The translations under genes were made by a program, and so were the position numbers. The notes beneath the pieces were generated by a model. The model did no database searches. It saw nothing but the letters and a program-made list of their open reading frames with translations, and was not told the origin of the DNA. DNA of 6,807 bases, taken from assembly GCA_020438185.1 (NCBI GenBank), contig JAGQVC010000092.1, positions 1-6,807 of the forward strand, read 5' to 3'. The stretch's first letter is position 1. The number at the start of each line of letters is the position of its first letter. Of the stretch, positions 5,456 to 6,807 are shown piece by piece. The stretch comes from Bacteroidota bacterium (GTDB taxonomy: Bacteria; Bacteroidota; Bacteroidia; M30B66).

Positions 5456-6807
5456 ATGATAAAAAGACTACCTGCGCTTATTTTGTTTTTGCAGATTGCA
5501 TGCTCTCCGGTTTGGAGCCAAACCGTTTTTTGGTACGACAATTTTGATTTGCCGGCTGGTGGAGCAATAAACAACAATGCCGGGATTGGCTGGACCTTGA
5601 ACAACGGCGGGAGCGGCAGCAATCAGTGGTATATTAATTCGGGAAGCGGGGTGGCCTGCGGGTCTGCAAACGGGCTCCATATATCGTGTACCGGCTTTGC
5701 CTGTTCACTTTTCGGAGGACCCAATGCGCCTGTTTATAATGCATCTGTTACCTCGAACCGTACCGCAGAGTCACCGGTAATAAGCACAGTTGGCCGTACA
5801 GGTATAATTTTGTCTTTTAGCTGGACCTGTTTCGGCGAGCCCGGCTATGATTACGGCAGCATAGCATTTAGTTCTGACGGAGGTGTTTCCTGGGCAAGCT
5901 GGCCTTCAGATTTTTCGGGAAGTTCGGGTTGTTCAACTTTTAGTGTAAACCTTCCGGCCGAATATGAAAACATCCCGAATTTCAGGATTCGTTTCAGGTG
6001 GCAAAACGATTTTAGTGACGGAGCCGATCCTGCATTTCTGGTAGATAATATTCAATTGGTTGGCGTTGAGCAGGCTTGTGTTCCACCTACGGTGGATGCG
6101 GGGCAAAGTGCCATTTTTTGTGAAGGGGGATTTGGAATCGGAATCGGCGGTTTTCCTACCGCTGTAAATGGTTCTGGAAATTATTCTTACAGCTGGAGTC
6201 CTGCAACGGGGCTGAACGACCCAACGGCATCAAACCCCATTGCAATCCCCTCGGTTACTACAAATTACACAGTTACAGTAACAGACCTTGATAATAATTG
6301 CAGCGCTACCGATGATGTTCTGGTTACTGTTTTACCGCAGGAGGAACTCCTTACCACTCCAGCCGGAACCATTGTAACCTGCGATGATGATGATATTCTG
6401 ATTTCAGCCACTTCCGGTTTCAGCAATTATGTCTGGACGGGTCCAACAGGTAATGTTTCCGGACAATCAATAATGGCGTCGGAACCCGGAGTTTACCAGG
6501 TTAGCGCAACAGGAAGTAATGGTTGTCCAACGGTGTCTGAAGAAGTGGAAATTATTCTTGTAAGCCCTCAGGCAATCGGCGTTACGGCATCAGGCTCATT
6601 GCAGTTGTGTGCGGGCGAACAGGTAACATTAACGGCCCAAAGCGGCTTCAGTAATTACGAATGGAATGGTCCGGAAGGCGAGGTTTCGGGAATTTCTGCC
6701 AGTGCAGGCACTGCCGGAGACTGGTACGTAACGGCCACCGATGCGAATGGTTGCGAAACGGTTTCGGCTGTTCAACAGGTTAGTATTTTAAGCCCCGTGG
6801 TATTACA
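5456..6807 (+). CDS. Large secreted protein with jelly-roll-like N-terminal domain and PKD/Ig-like repeats (3' end missing)
   Basis: An uninterrupted frame runs from ATG 5456 to the window edge, giving 450 residues with no stop. Residues 1-21 are a signal peptide (K3 R4, hydrophobic 5-15, cleavage most likely at VWS|Q), leaving an N-terminal Gln as is frequent in T9SS cargo. Residues from about 22 to 203 form a beta-rich domain of the MAM/LamG-like jelly-roll sort often seen at the front of Bacteroidota surface proteins. Its typical marks are FDLPAG near the start, SWTCF, SSDGGVSW, FRIRFRW from 176 and VDNI at 196-199. Next comes a PKD-like module (about 208-290; YSWSPATGLNDPTASNP, TTNYTVTVTD, C222 and C282). 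Two close Ig-like copies follow, starting at C309 and C385. There is no catalytic motif. The likely role is an adhesin or other surface structure, and a T9SS or gliding-motility-type C-terminal domain is expected beyond the window but not seen. The start is supported by the signal peptide and the promoter element 18 bases upstream. Confidence 0.88.
   Translation, partial: MIKRLPALILFLQIACSPVWSQTVFWYDNFDLPAGGAINNNAGIGWTLNNGGSGSNQWYINSGSGVACGSANGLHISCTGFACSLFGGPNAPVYNASVTSNRTAESPVISTVGRTGIILSFSWTCFGEPGYDYGSIAFSSDGGVSWASWPSDFSGSSGCSTFSVNLPAEYENIPNFRIRFRWQNDFSDGADPAFLVDNIQLVGVEQACVPPTVDAGQSAIFCEGGFGIGIGGFPTAVNGSGNYSYSWSPATGLNDPTASNPIAIPSVTTNYTVTVTDLDNNCSATDDVLVTVLPQEELLTTPAGTIVTCDDDDILISATSGFSNYVWTGPTGNVSGQSIMASEPGVYQVSATGSNGCPTVSEEVEIILVSPQAIGVTASGSLQLCAGEQVTLTAQSGFSNYEWNGPEGEVSGISASAGTAGDWYVTATDANGCETVSAVQQVSILSPVVL
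6380..6754 (+). repeat. Tandem 76-residue (228-nt) Ig-like repeats within the secreted protein
   Basis: Two consecutive copies align without gaps at a period of exactly 76 residues. Matching landmarks are C309/C385, SGFSNYxWxGPxGxVSG at 320-336/396-412, a Y-V/Q-V strand at 347-349/424-425, and NGCxTVS from 355/431. The paired cysteines (C309-C357 and C385-C433) may form one disulfide per module. The DNA copies are diverged in third positions, so this is an old protein-level duplication and not a recent DNA repeat. Further copies may continue past the window end. Confidence 0.8.

Noticed and set aside
5456..5506. Possible lipoprotein signal (Cys16 in the leader LQIAC) on the second secreted protein.
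   Set aside because: The -3 position is Gln, a poor fit to a lipobox, and a good signal peptidase I site (VWS|Q) follows five residues later.
5305..5622. Minus-strand frame of 105 codons ending in a 4-base overlap with the dehydrogenase ATG, which looks like a coupled upstream gene.
   Set aside because: It is antisense to the signal peptide and first domain of the well-supported plus-strand secreted protein, crosses both promoter elements, and its protein is low-complexity with no recognisable feature.
1..6807. CRISPR arrays, tRNA or rRNA genes, insertion sequences, phage or defence systems.
   Set aside because: No spaced direct repeats, cloverleaf-like segments, transposase or integrase motifs, or defence-family motifs were seen on reading either strand.

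Overview
The window looks like chromosomal DNA from a member of the Bacteroidota, probably a Flavobacteriales-like lineage. Three things suggest this. The first protein ends in a type IX secretion system (T9SS) type A sorting domain. TAnnTTTG-type promoter elements precede two of the genes. Starts lack Shine-Dalgarno sequences and sit in A/T-rich contexts. The lineage is inferred from these traits, not from a marker gene.

Layout from left to right. (1) 1-1605, + strand: the 3' part of a large secreted modular protein, with at least four beta-sandwich (E-set/CBM20-48-like) modules and a T9SS sorting domain, followed by a strong intrinsic terminator at 1626-1659. (2) 1606-1891: a convergent intergenic region with that terminator and two weaker inverted repeats, and no gene that I can support. 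(3) 5308 down to 1892, - strand: a compact three-gene cluster. It reads ALDH7-type aldehyde dehydrogenase (alpha-aminoadipic semialdehyde dehydrogenase), then a small lipoprotein whose ATG overlaps the dehydrogenase stop by one base, then after 37 nt an NhaD-type Na+/H+ antiporter. (4) 5309-5455: a divergent intergenic region with a TAnnTTTG element for each direction. (5) 5456-6807, + strand: the 5' part of a second large secreted protein that is still open at the window edge. It has a signal peptide, an N-terminal jelly-roll-like domain and repeated PKD/Ig-like modules.

The dehydrogenase would finish the conversion of the lysine-derived semialdehyde to alpha-aminoadipate in the cytoplasm, making NADH. 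NhaD would exchange Na+ and H+ across the inner membrane. The lipoprotein belongs to a kind of small Bacteroidota lipoprotein with no function known to me. Why the three are clustered is not evident, and co-transcription is inferred from spacing only. The two flanking secreted proteins are unrelated to this cluster and are typical of surface or adhesive cargo.

I saw no tRNA, rRNA, CRISPR array, insertion sequence or phage gene. Most of the window is ordinary Bacteroidota gene content. The most notable points are the modular architecture of the two secreted proteins and the uncharacterised lipoprotein translationally coupled to ALDH7.
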